Origin: Peptococcaceae bacterium BRH_c4a
GTDB taxonomy: Bacteria > Bacillota > Desulfotomaculia > Desulfotomaculales > Desulfocucumaceae
Direction of reading: 5' to 3'
Assembly: GCA_000961585.1 (NCBI GenBank)
Contig: LADN01000010.1
Span: 1-53,475, forward strand
Length of the DNA: 53,475 nt
The notes beneath the pieces were generated by a model. The model was not told where the DNA came from. It did not search any database and worked only from the letters and a program-made list of their open reading frames with translations. A program made the position numbers and the translations under genes. Positions 7,265-16,041 of the stretch are shown here, in pieces; positions within the stretch are counted from its first letter, which is position 1, and the number at the start of each line of letters is the position of its first letter.

Positions 7265-8599
7265 ATGTCCAGGATATCCTGGCTGAAGAAGGAGACTGAA
7301 GCGTGGGTCGGCAAAGGTATTGTGACCGTTGACCAGGCAGGCCGGATAATGGAATTGTACCCCGAAGACAACAGGAACAGATTGATATCCGCCCTTCTGG
7401 TGCTGGGTGCAATTCTTGTAGGGGCGGGAATAATACTGTTTTTCGCCTCCAACTGGGAGTACATCCCGAAATGGGTCAGGGTTGGAATAATAATTGCGGC
7501 CATGGTTTCCTTCTATCTTTCTTCACACCTGGCCTCCGGAGGTTACCCCAAGGTCAGCGCCGCACTGCTGCTGCTGGGCTGTGTGGCCTTTGGCAGCGGC
7601 ATCTGGCTTATCGCCCAGATATTTCATATCAATTCCCATTTCCCAAACGGCATTTTGTTCTGGCTTTTAGGGGTATTGCCCGTGGCCTTCTTCTTAAAGG
7701 AGCATTTGCCTCTGGCCTTGAGTTCGCTGCTGCTGGGAGCCTGGGTGGCGGTGGAGCATGATTTATCGCCCTTTGTTATTTTGGCTGCTGTATTTTTGTT
7801 TGCGGCGGTATTTTACCTGAACTATCAAATGCCTTCCCCCTTTGCGCTGGCCGTTAGCCTCATTAGCGCAGTCATCTTTATAAACAAGGAGATATATCTT
7901 GTTTACGAACAGTATCTTAATCACAACGGCGGCTTCAGACCCGATAATCTGCTTTCCATAGTTCCCATTGTGACTTTGCTGTCTGGTCAGCTGCTAGCTG
8001 TTATGGCGGGCGTATCCGCCAACAGTAAAAGAAATTTTACCTTTATTTACAGCCTGCTGGGGATTGTAATATCGGGGTTTTCCCTTTATTTGATGTCCTT
8101 TGTGGAGTTCTCCCGCATGTTTGAAAAGTTTTCCCGGGACGGGACTTACTGGCCCCTGCTGGCATTATGCGCAATCAGCGTAGGTGCGGGGCTGTATTTT
8201 ATCAAAAAGCAGGGCGACCTGAAGTCAGGCATGAAAGACAACATCCCCTGGCTGGTTACCGTTGCAGCGGTATTAATGGTCTTGCTGGTATCCCCCGGCA
8301 AGCCTTACTTGGTGGTAATGCTGAACCTGGTGATGTTCATATGGGCGCTGGCAGTTATAGCAGCTGGTTATCGAACGCAAAACACCTTCTGTTTTACCCT
8401 TGGTATCCTGGCCTTCACCTTCTTCACCATCACCGAGTACTTCAATCTGTTCTGGGAGATGCTGCCTAAATCACTTTTTTTCATGGTGGGCGGCGTTGTG
8501 CTGATGGTGGGAGGGGCATTGCTGGAGCGCCAGCGCAGGAAACTGGTCGGCTCATGGAAGGCTTCGAAGGGAGGCGGCGGCGATGAAACGAGGGCATAA
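7265..8599 (+). CDS. DUF2157 multi-pass membrane protein
   Basis: About 444 residues. A cytosolic N-terminal stretch (about 40 residues, WLKKETEAWVGKGIVTVDQA) precedes about a dozen hydrophobic segments starting at LISALLVLGAILVGAGII. This arrangement and the downstream GDYXXLXY partner identify a DUF2157 protein. The function of the family is unknown. I chose the ATG at 7265 because GGGAGG lies 6 bases upstream; an ATG at 7250 overlaps that site. It overlaps the next gene by 17 bp, so the pair is one transcription and translation unit. Confidence 0.82.
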   Translation: MSRISWLKKETEAWVGKGIVTVDQAGRIMELYPEDNRNRLISALLVLGAILVGAGIILFFASNWEYIPKWVRVGIIIAAMVSFYLSSHLASGGYPKVSAALLLLGCVAFGSGIWLIAQIFHINSHFPNGILFWLLGVLPVAFFLKEHLPLALSSLLLGAWVAVEHDLSPFVILAAVFLFAAVFYLNYQMPSPFALAVSLISAVIFINKEIYLVYEQYLNHNGGFRPDNLLSIVPIVTLLSGQLLAVMAGVSANSKRNFTFIYSLLGIVISGFSLYLMSFVEFSRMFEKFSRDGTYWPLLALCAISVGAGLYFIKKQGDLKSGMKDNIPWLVTVAAVLMVLLVSPGKPYLVVMLNLVMFIWALAVIAAGYRTQNTFCFTLGILAFTFFTITEYFNLFWEMLPKSLFFMVGGVVLMVGGALLERQRRKLVGSWKASKGGGGDETRA

Positions 8600-9128
8600 G
8601 CTGTTTCTGATAGTTATCTTGCAAGTTGTATTCCTTTTGGGAATGGTCGGGTTTAAGTATCACACTCTGCATTTTGGCGCCCCGGTACTGTTGAAAACTC
8701 TCCCGGTGGACCCGTGGGACATGTTCAGGGGGGAGTATGTAAGGCTGGGTTATGAGATATCCAGTATTAAGAGGGGCGGCATCGAGGATAATTTAAACGC
8801 TTCAGGCCAGGTTAACGGTATAAAGCAGGAAATTTACCAAAACAAAACCCTTTACGTGGTTTTGGAAAAAAGAGGGAACTACTGGAGTGCGGTGAGCATC
8901 TGGGATAAGAAGCCCCGGTTAAAGGACGGCCAGGTGTTTATAAAGGCCCGGCTGCAGTATTATGACAACAGAAGGGATGAATACAGGCTAACCTACGGCA
9001 TAGAGTCATATTATGTGCCGGAAGGGGAAGGGAAAAAGCTGGAAAGACAGAGCAACCTGGAAGCGCTGGTCAGGGTGGACAGGTTTGGGAATGCCGTAAT
9101 AGAAACTGTAAGCATAATTAAAAGCTGA
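8583..9128 (+). CDS. GDYXXLXY-domain membrane-anchored protein
   Basis: The protein has 181 residues with an N-terminal membrane anchor (LFLIVILQVVFLLGMVGFKY, about 6-25). The family motif appears as MFRGEYVRLGYEIS at about 48-60 (GEYVRLGY for GDYxxLxY), and RLQYY recurs later. A YVPEGEGKKLE segment also fits the family. It is translated directly out of the DUF2157 gene (17-bp overlap). The pair is common in bacteria but has no established function. Confidence 0.85.
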   Translation: MKRGHKLFLIVILQVVFLLGMVGFKYHTLHFGAPVLLKTLPVDPWDMFRGEYVRLGYEISSIKRGGIEDNLNASGQVNGIKQEIYQNKTLYVVLEKRGNYWSAVSIWDKKPRLKDGQVFIKARLQYYDNRRDEYRLTYGIESYYVPEGEGKKLERQSNLEALVRVDRFGNAVIETVSIIKS

Positions 9129-9192
9129 TCTCAGAGTAATTAAGACCGGGAGATTTGAATGTAAATCAGTAATATTCAGCTCTATTGGGGAG

Positions 9193-9990
9193 ATGATTTC
9201 AGGCTTGACATACGAAAAGATAGAAAAGACCTTCACGGACATTAAATTTGCGGTGCTGGACTATTTTAAATCAAATGACTTCTGTGGTATTGTCTACCAG
9301 TTAAAGGATAAAGCAGAGATTGTCACAACGGTTGACAGAGATGTTGATTCCATTATAACCGGCAGAATAATGAAAGATTTTCCCGATCACCGGATAATTT
9401 CCGAGGAAAGCGGGGTAACTGGCGGCGGTGGCGACTGGGTGTGGCATATCGACCCTGTTGACAACACTGTGGGGCTTGTTGGCGGGGAAAGGGATATTTC
9501 CACTTCCATATCGCTGAAAATGGGGGAAAGTCATATCCGGTCAATGGTGTTAAACCCAAGAACCGGCGAGGTGTTTGAAGCCAGCCAACAGGAAAGCTTT
9601 AAGAACGGCAAAAAACTACAGACCTGTAAGGGTTCACTTTTTGATAAATCCAGGGGAATTTCCACCTGCGCCTATGTCACCAAAACCAAAATTGATCTGG
9701 CCCGGCAAATAATTGGCAGGATATATGAAAACAGGCTCCCCTTGAGGGTTTCCGGAGGGTCGGCCCTTGACCTGTGCTTTGTGGCCGAGGGAAAGCACAT
9801 TGCCCACGTTTCCCTGGGAGCCCATACTTGGGATGTGGAAGCCGGGATTCATATGGTTAGAAAAGCAGGTGGGTTGGTGATGACCTTTAACCATAATTCC
9901 CTGACAAGCAGTATGGGGCTGATGGCGGCGGCCAGTGAGGCTGTCATGGACGAGCTGAGATCACTGCTGGGGGATATCAGACTGGGCTAA
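9193..9990 (+). CDS. Inositol monophosphatase-family phosphatase
   Basis: The protein has 265 residues. Metal-site motifs of the Li-sensitive phosphatase superfamily are present: TTVDRDVDSII, the IISEES glutamates (about 73-78), IDPVDNT (about 91-97, usually DPxDGT) and a C-terminal HTWDVEAG (usually WDxAAG). The Gly to Asn change in DPVDNT is unusual but the metal-binding acids are kept. Substrates in the family include inositol phosphates, FBP, NADP and PAP; location next to pncB makes a nucleotide or NADP-related substrate thinkable only as a guess. GGGGAG directly abuts the ATG, so the exact start is uncertain. Confidence 0.8.
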   Translation: MISGLTYEKIEKTFTDIKFAVLDYFKSNDFCGIVYQLKDKAEIVTTVDRDVDSIITGRIMKDFPDHRIISEESGVTGGGGDWVWHIDPVDNTVGLVGGERDISTSISLKMGESHIRSMVLNPRTGEVFEASQQESFKNGKKLQTCKGSLFDKSRGISTCAYVTKTKIDLARQIIGRIYENRLPLRVSGGSALDLCFVAEGKHIAHVSLGAHTWDVEAGIHMVRKAGGLVMTFNHNSLTSSMGLMAAASEAVMDELRSLLGDIRLG

Positions 9991-10012
9991 AGACCCGGAA
10001 AAGGTGAGATGT

Positions 10013-11446
10013 ATGCCGGAAAGAAAATTGAATTTATCACTGCTTGCTGATTTTTACGAGTTTACTATGGCCAATGGTTTCTTAAGGAATGGAGTGGCGC
10101 ATAAAATTGCTTATTTTGACATGTTTTTCAGGAAGGTGCCGGATAACGGCGGCTTTGCAATAATGGCCGGGGTTGAACAGCTTGTTGATTATTTAAATAA
10201 TATTGTTTTTAGTGATGAATATATTGCTTTACTGAGGGGCAAAAGGCTTTTCTGTGAAGAGTTTTTGCAGTATCTTAAGGATTTCAAGTTTACTTGCGAT
10301 GTTTGGGCTATACCGGAGGGGACCCCCATATTTCCTGGCGAGCCCATAGTAACGGTAAGGGGTCCGGTGATACAGGCTCAATTTATTGAGACAATGGTGC
10401 TGCTGATTATAAATCACCAGAGCCTCATCGCCACCAAGGCAAACAGGATTGTAAGAGCGGCAAAGGGCAGAGATGTGATGGAGTTTGGATCAAGAAGGGC
10501 TCAGGGGTCAGATGGGGCCGTACTTGGCGCAAGGGCGGCTTATATAGGAGGATGCGCCGGCACCTCATGTACATTTGCTGAAGAAGCCTACGGCGTACCT
10601 GCCGGCGGGACCATGGCGCATAGCTGGGTACAGTTATTTCCTTCTGAATTGGAGGCTTTCAGGGCCTATGCCCGAATATACCCGGAAAATTGCACCTTCC
10701 TGGTGGATACTTATAGCGTGTTGAAATCAGGAATTCCTAACGCCATAAAGGTCTTTAACGAGGAAATAGTGTCAAGGGGATTCCGGCCCAAAGGAATCAG
10801 AATTGACAGCGGGGATATCGCTTATCTGTCCAAGGAGGCCAGAAGAATTCTTGATTCCGCCGGTTTTCCAGACTGCAAAATAATAGCGTCCAATTCTCTT
10901 GATGAAAATATTATACGCGATTTGCTTATCCAGGGAGCCGAGGTTGATCTTTTCGGAGTGGGTGAGCGGCTTATTACTTCCAAAACCGATCCTGTCTTTG
11001 GTGGAGTTTATAAGTTGGCCGCAGTTGAGGAAGAAGGCTGTATAGTGCCAAAAATCAAAATTAGTGAAAACCCAAGCAAAATTACCAATCCGGGGTTCAA
11101 ACGGCTATTGAGGCTGTTTGACAGGAAAGAAGGGAAAGCAATCGCCGATGTAATTACCCTGGCTGATGAATACATAGACGATACCAAGCCATATAAAATA
11201 TTTGACCCGGAATATCCCTGGAAAAGCAGGGTTTTAACCGATTTTAAGGCAAAAGCGCTGCAGGTCAGGCTTTTCAAGGGGGGCCGGTGTGTATATCAAA
11301 GCCCCAGTTTAAACGTCATCAGGAATTACTGCGCCGAACAGGTGGGAATGTTGTGGGAAGAGGTACGGAGGTTTGAAAACCCGCATAAATATTACGTGGA
11401 TTTATCAAAGCCTTTATGGGATATGAAAAGGAAACTGCTGCAGTAG
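10013..11446 (+). CDS. pncB: Nicotinate phosphoribosyltransferase
   Basis: About 477 residues. The opening LSLLADFYEFTMANGF, then FAIMAGVEQLVDYL, FGSRRAQGSDGA, AGTSCTFAEEAYGVPAGGTMAHSW and IRIDSGDIAYLSKEARRILD are characteristic of the bacterial enzyme. It makes nicotinate mononucleotide from nicotinate and PRPP in the NAD salvage pathway. An in-frame GTG at 10004 exists, but the ATG at 10013 follows AAAGGTGAG at a better distance. It starts 22 bases after the IMPase-like gene and is probably co-transcribed with it. Confidence 0.92.
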   Translation: MPERKLNLSLLADFYEFTMANGFLRNGVAHKIAYFDMFFRKVPDNGGFAIMAGVEQLVDYLNNIVFSDEYIALLRGKRLFCEEFLQYLKDFKFTCDVWAIPEGTPIFPGEPIVTVRGPVIQAQFIETMVLLIINHQSLIATKANRIVRAAKGRDVMEFGSRRAQGSDGAVLGARAAYIGGCAGTSCTFAEEAYGVPAGGTMAHSWVQLFPSELEAFRAYARIYPENCTFLVDTYSVLKSGIPNAIKVFNEEIVSRGFRPKGIRIDSGDIAYLSKEARRILDSAGFPDCKIIASNSLDENIIRDLLIQGAEVDLFGVGERLITSKTDPVFGGVYKLAAVEEEGCIVPKIKISENPSKITNPGFKRLLRLFDRKEGKAIADVITLADEYIDDTKPYKIFDPEYPWKSRVLTDFKAKALQVRLFKGGRCVYQSPSLNVIRNYCAEQVGMLWEEVRRFENPHKYYVDLSKPLWDMKRKLLQ

Positions 11447-11532
11447 TGTTTCATAAATAATATCAATATTATAGTTTGCACTTAATTTTGAGAACGGCTT
11501 GCTTGATAAATAGAACTGGGATGAGGGATCTC

Positions 11533-13602
11533 ATGAAATCACTGGTATTGGCGGAAAAACCAAGCGTGGCCCGGGAAATTGCCCGGGTTCTAAGCTGTAA
11601 CACCAAAAGCAAAGGATATATGGAGGGTTCCAGGTACGTGGTGACCTGGGCCTTGGGACATTTGGTCACCCTGGCCGAACCCGAGGACTACGACAAGAAG
11701 TACAAACAGTGGCGTTTAGAGGATCTGCCCATGGTGCCGGAACAAATGAAGCTCAAGGTAATCCGCCAGACGTCCAACCAGTTTCAGGTGGTCTGCAACT
11801 TGATGAAACGCCAGGATATTGGAGAAATGGTAATTGCCACCGATGCCGGGCGGGAGGGCGAGTTGGTGGCCCGCTGGATAATGAAGTTGGGCAACTGGAA
11901 AAAGCCCTTTAAGAGGCTGTGGATTTCCTCCCAAACCGATGCGGCCATCAGGGAGGGTTTTGCCGGATTAAAACCCGGAGCCGAGTATAACAATCTGTAC
12001 GATGCTGCCGTTTGCCGGGCTGAGGCCGATTGGCTGATTGGGCTTAATGTAACCCGGGCGCTGACCTGTAAATTCGATGCCCAACTTACTGCCGGCCGGG
12101 TTCAGACCCCTACGCTGGCCATGATTGTGCAGCGGGAAGAGGAGATTAAAAAATTTGTGCCCGTGGATTATTGGACCGTCCGGGCAGATTTTGGAGACTA
12201 TTTCGGGGATTGGCGGGGAAAAGACGGGAATCGCATCTTCGATTACTCCAGGGTGGAAGAACTGCTTGCTAAATTAAAGGGGCATCCCGGCAAAATATCC
12301 GAGCTGCGCCGGGAGAGCAAGAGTGAGCCGGCCCCCCTGGCCTATGACCTGACTGAGCTGCAGAGGGACGCCAATAGACGCCTGGGCTTTTCGGCCCAGA
12401 AGACATTGAGCGTACTGCAGGGTTTGTACGAGCGGCATAAGCTGGTAACCTACCCCCGTACCGATTCCCGCTATATCACCACTGATATTGTGCCCACCCT
12501 GCCGGCCAGACTTAAAAGCATTGCGGCAGGTCCCTATACCGATGCGGCCAGGCAGCTTTTGCTAAAGCCCCTGACTATGACCAAACGCTTTGTGGACAAC
12601 AGCAAGGTTTCCGACCACCATGCAATCATTCCCACCGAGCAGCCGGTCAAACTGTCGGATCTCAATATGGAAGAAAAGAACCTGTACGACCTGATTGTCC
12701 GCCGTTTCCTTGCCGTGCTCCACCCACCTTACCGCTATGAGCAGCTTACCCTGGTCACCGCTGTAAAAGGGGAAAGCTTTTATTCCCGGGGCATGGTGGT
12801 CAAAGATCAGGGTTGGCGGGCGGTGTCACGCAGCCAGGCCGACCGGGAAGAGGGAAAGGAAGATTCCCTGCCGGATCAAATTCTCAACAGCCTTAACAAG
12901 GGTGAAGAGAGGCCGGTCAGAAGCCTTAAAGCCAACAAGGCCAAAACCAGGCCGCCGGCCCGGTATAATGAGGCCACCCTGCTCACGGCCATGGAAAGCC
13001 CGGGTAAATTTATAGAGGATGAAGAATTACGGGAGACCATGAAGGGCAGCGGCCTGGGGACCCCGGCCACCCGGGCCGATATTATTGAAAAACTGCTGCA
13101 TACCAACTATATAGAGCGCAACGGTAAAGAATTGGCGCCCACCTCCAAAGGCATACAGCTGATTAACATTGTGGCTCCCCAGCTTAGGAGCCCCGAGCTT
13201 ACCGCCCAGTGGGAGCAGAGTCTGACCAATATTGCCAGGGGTAAGGGAAGCAGAATTGTTTTTATCAAAGGCATCCGGGAAAATACTGTGGAACTGGTGC
13301 GCAGCGTTGCGGCGGATACCTCCGTTTATAAGGCGGATAATATCTCCAGAACCAAGTGCCCGGTCTGCGGCAAGTATATGCTGCTGGTCAATGGCAAGCG
13401 GGGCAAAATGCTGGTTTGCCAGGACCGGAACTGCGGGCACCGGCAGCCGGAAAAGGGAGACAATCTGGGATTTGGCAGTTCCAAGAGGGCCAGCCAGGCC
13501 AATCAGAGACTGATCTCCCAGTACAGTGATCAGGCATCTATTGGCAGCAGCCTGGGGGATCTGCTCAAGGAAGCAATGACTAAGGAAGGCCGGGATAAAT
13601 GA
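11533..13602 (+). CDS. topB: DNA topoisomerase III (type IA)
   Basis: About 689 residues. The TOPRIM domain opens MKSLVLAEKPSVAREIARVL and carries IATDAGREGELVARW. The catalytic tyrosine lies in TYPRTDSRYIT (about residue 314). GLGTPATRADIIEKL is the conserved type IA segment. A C-terminal zinc ribbon CPVCGKY with CQDRNCGHRQ (about 613-640) and a basic tail follow. The enzyme decatenates and relaxes negatively supercoiled DNA. GAGGG 5 bases before the ATG at 11533 fixes this start over an upstream in-frame ATG at 11476. It converges on the DUF89 gene with a 15-base gap. Confidence 0.93.
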   Translation: MKSLVLAEKPSVAREIARVLSCNTKSKGYMEGSRYVVTWALGHLVTLAEPEDYDKKYKQWRLEDLPMVPEQMKLKVIRQTSNQFQVVCNLMKRQDIGEMVIATDAGREGELVARWIMKLGNWKKPFKRLWISSQTDAAIREGFAGLKPGAEYNNLYDAAVCRAEADWLIGLNVTRALTCKFDAQLTAGRVQTPTLAMIVQREEEIKKFVPVDYWTVRADFGDYFGDWRGKDGNRIFDYSRVEELLAKLKGHPGKISELRRESKSEPAPLAYDLTELQRDANRRLGFSAQKTLSVLQGLYERHKLVTYPRTDSRYITTDIVPTLPARLKSIAAGPYTDAARQLLLKPLTMTKRFVDNSKVSDHHAIIPTEQPVKLSDLNMEEKNLYDLIVRRFLAVLHPPYRYEQLTLVTAVKGESFYSRGMVVKDQGWRAVSRSQADREEGKEDSLPDQILNSLNKGEERPVRSLKANKAKTRPPARYNEATLLTAMESPGKFIEDEELRETMKGSGLGTPATRADIIEKLLHTNYIERNGKELAPTSKGIQLINIVAPQLRSPELTAQWEQSLTNIARGKGSRIVFIKGIRENTVELVRSVAADTSVYKADNISRTKCPVCGKYMLLVNGKRGKMLVCQDRNCGHRQPEKGDNLGFGSSKRASQANQRLISQYSDQASIGSSLGDLLKEAMTKEGRDK

Positions 13603-13617
13603 TGGGGCGAAGAGCCT

Positions 13618-14475
13618 TTACCGCGTAAAAAACACATTGTCCCCGAAAGTTGCGCCGGCCACTTTACCCACGCTCTCACACTTGATTTTGAGCAGGAAGA
13701 AGATACGGCCCCTGGCCAGATCCTCGTGCTCCAGGGACTCAAAGTTGGCCTGGCCCTTGGATATGATCAGCCTTGATTCTTTTAAAAGCTTAATGATCTC
13801 TCCGGATACTTTTTTTAAGGGTAGGCCCAGATAGTTCGACCCGGTGGTTATAATCCCGGCAGTTTTATTTATCCCGGCCTGTGCGGCGTCCTCCAGGGTG
13901 GCGTCGTTGAGGATGGGGCCGCCCTTAACGATGTAGGTAATCCTTTTCCCCATGCGTGAAAGCTCTTCCGCCAACAGCCTGTCAAAAACTATCTCGCCCG
14001 AGTTATCACCTATAATAACCACTTCTTCCGCCGTATCCAATGTTTTTTTAAATAAATCATAGTCATCCCTGGCAAAGCCGGTATTCAGGCTGTGCTTCAA
14101 ACTGGCGTTTATATCGAAGCTTCTGTTTATGCCAAGGTCAATTACGTTACCCGAAACCGAGATTTTCAAGGCTTCACGTAGCCTGTCCCCTGACCTGTCA
14201 AGATAATCCTTTAAATCTGGGTACAATTCCAGTGCCAGGTCATTTGATTTTATTTTAACCTCCTTGTAAGGGTCGGGGTTGTTTATCAGCTTATATACCG
14301 TCAGCAGCATTTCCGTTGAATTCTCTGCCGGTGTCCTGCTGCGGTCCATTATTTTAATATCATCCATCAGATCAAACAGAATACGATGCTGTCTTTCTTC
14401 GTCAATACCGGCAATATTCATGCAGGTCACCGCCTGTTTGAGATAACAGTGAACGCAGTCTACAAAGGGTTGCAT
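13618..14475 (-). CDS. DUF89 (ARMT1-like/damage-control phosphatase) family protein
   Basis: The protein has 285 residues. It opens MQPFVDCVHCYLKQAV with the CxxC typical of the shorter prokaryotic DUF89 branch. The metal and active-site segments EVVIIGDNSGEIVFD (about 150-164), IVKGGPILNDAT and SKGQANFESL (about 239-248) are present. Family members dephosphorylate damaged sugar phosphates or cofactors in a metal-dependent way; the substrate here is unknown. The ATG at 14475 has GGAGG 5 bases upstream. It is monocistronic and faces away from the ferritin-like gene. Confidence 0.85.
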   Translation of the reverse strand: MQPFVDCVHCYLKQAVTCMNIAGIDEERQHRILFDLMDDIKIMDRSRTPAENSTEMLLTVYKLINNPDPYKEVKIKSNDLALELYPDLKDYLDRSGDRLREALKISVSGNVIDLGINRSFDINASLKHSLNTGFARDDYDLFKKTLDTAEEVVIIGDNSGEIVFDRLLAEELSRMGKRITYIVKGGPILNDATLEDAAQAGINKTAGIITTGSNYLGLPLKKVSGEIIKLLKESRLIISKGQANFESLEHEDLARGRIFFLLKIKCESVGKVAGATFGDNVFFTR

Positions 14476-14665
14476 GGCTACCTCCGTTTTACGATGTCAA
14501 TGGTTTAGTATAACACATAGTTGTCTGCGGGATTATGTATTGATTTCTCAGGTGAGGAACAGTGACCAATATCATGTCCTGTGAGTGATCTGGCAAATTG
14601 CCAATCCTGGAAAAACCAGCTAGAATAGGGTATACTAATAAATATCAGATATGGGGGTAGAGTAA

Positions 14666-15151
14666 ATGACCTGGAGTATTTTAAAATTTACCGGTGAGGA
14701 AATCATCGGGCTGGCTGTGAATATTGAAAAAGCCGGTAAAACTTTTTATGAAAAGGCTCTGAATAAGGTTGACGATGCCGATGCCAGAGAAATGTTCAGC
14801 TATCTGGCCAGGGAAGAAGAAAAGCATATGGCTGCCTTTGAAAAACTTGGCGCGAAACTGGCAAAGGAAGTAGTTCCCAATGAAAGCTATGTCGGGGAAT
14901 ACGGGGATTACCTTAAATCCATTATTGATACCCACGTATTTAATCAAAACAATGTGGACGATTTGGTCAAGGATATCAAAACCTTCAGGGAAGCACTGGC
15001 CATTGCCTTTCGTTTTGAAAAAGACTCCATAATCATATTCCAGGAGTTTTTGAGCAGCGTTGACAGCACCGGCAAAGAGATAATTGGAGAACTGATAGCA
15101 GAGGAGAAGGAGCATATTAAAAAGATAAGCAAGCTTAACCGCATTTCTTAG
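14666..15151 (+). CDS. Ferritin-like (rubrerythrin-type) di-iron protein
   Basis: The protein has 161 residues and is all helical. Iron-binding EExxH-type motifs are visible: GLAVNIEKAGKTFYEKAL with EEEKH (about 49-53) and, late, IAEEKEHIKKI (about 145-153). There is no rubredoxin-like CxxC domain, so it is a ferritin-like domain alone, as in the short rubrerythrins of anaerobes. A role in peroxide defence or iron handling is inferred. GGGGG lies 8 bases before the ATG. uppP follows 42 bases later. Confidence 0.82.
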   Translation: MTWSILKFTGEEIIGLAVNIEKAGKTFYEKALNKVDDADAREMFSYLAREEEKHMAAFEKLGAKLAKEVVPNESYVGEYGDYLKSIIDTHVFNQNNVDDLVKDIKTFREALAIAFRFEKDSIIIFQEFLSSVDSTGKEIIGELIAEEKEHIKKISKLNRIS

Positions 15152-15193
15152 ATTATAGAATTGCTGCCGGGCAACTCCTGAAAGGATATAGCT

Positions 15194-16000
15194 GTGGATA
15201 TTTTTTTGACACCTATTGTATTGGGGATAATTGAAGGCATTACAGAGTTCTTGCCTATTTCTTCAACAGGGCATTTAATTATTGCCAATCAATTTTTTCA
15301 ACTGGAAAGTAATTTTAGGGATATATTTGATGTTGTAATTCAATTTGGCGCTATTTTATCGGTAATAGTTTATTTTAGGGACAGAATCATACCATTCTAC
15401 AAAGGTCAGACCGATGAACAAAGGCGGGGGATATTAAAACTATGGCAAAAAACGGTGGTTGGCGTCATACCTGCATTAATAACAGGAGCTCTTTTGGGTC
15501 ATAAAATAAAAGAACTTCTTTTTAATCCGTTAACTGTAGCCATCGCCCTTGTTTTAGGGGGTGTGATATTGATATGGATAGAAGGCAGAAAAAAAACCAG
15601 TATTATTAATGACATCTCAGGGTTAAGTTACGTAAATGCCTTGATGATTGGGTTGTTTCAGTGCCTGGCAATGATTCCGGGCACGTCCAGATCGGCGGCA
15701 ACAATTATAGGCGCAATGTTATTAGGCACATCCCGAAAGGTTGCCGCTGAATTTTCCTTTTTTTTAGCCATTCCAACCATGCTTGCCGCCTCCGCCTATT
15801 CATTATTGGATGCCGGGTTAAAATTAACCACAACCCAGTGGCAGGTACTGGCAGTTGGGTTTGCAGTCTCTTTCCTGGTTGCCTGGGCCGTTATTGCAAT
15901 TTTTATTGACTACATCAGTAAACGGGATTTCAAGGCCTTTGGCTATTACCGCATTGTGCTGGGGTTCCTTATGCTGACGGTATACTTCAAAATTTATTAG
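15194..16000 (+). CDS. uppP: Undecaprenyl-diphosphatase
   Basis: The protein has 268 residues and about eight membrane segments. Family signatures are GIIEGITEFLPISSTGHL (about 10-27) and, in the second half, MIPGTSRSAATI (about 159-170). It dephosphorylates undecaprenyl diphosphate at the membrane so the lipid carrier can be reused in cell wall synthesis, and gives bacitracin resistance. The start is a GTG with AAAGGA 7 bases upstream. Confidence 0.93.
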   Translation: MDIFLTPIVLGIIEGITEFLPISSTGHLIIANQFFQLESNFRDIFDVVIQFGAILSVIVYFRDRIIPFYKGQTDEQRRGILKLWQKTVVGVIPALITGALLGHKIKELLFNPLTVAIALVLGGVILIWIEGRKKTSIINDISGLSYVNALMIGLFQCLAMIPGTSRSAATIIGAMLLGTSRKVAAEFSFFLAIPTMLAASAYSLLDAGLKLTTTQWQVLAVGFAVSFLVAWAVIAIFIDYISKRDFKAFGYYRIVLGFLMLTVYFKIY

Positions 16001-16041
16001 GATAAACAAAAAGGTATCGGCCCTGAAGGCGGTGCCGGAGA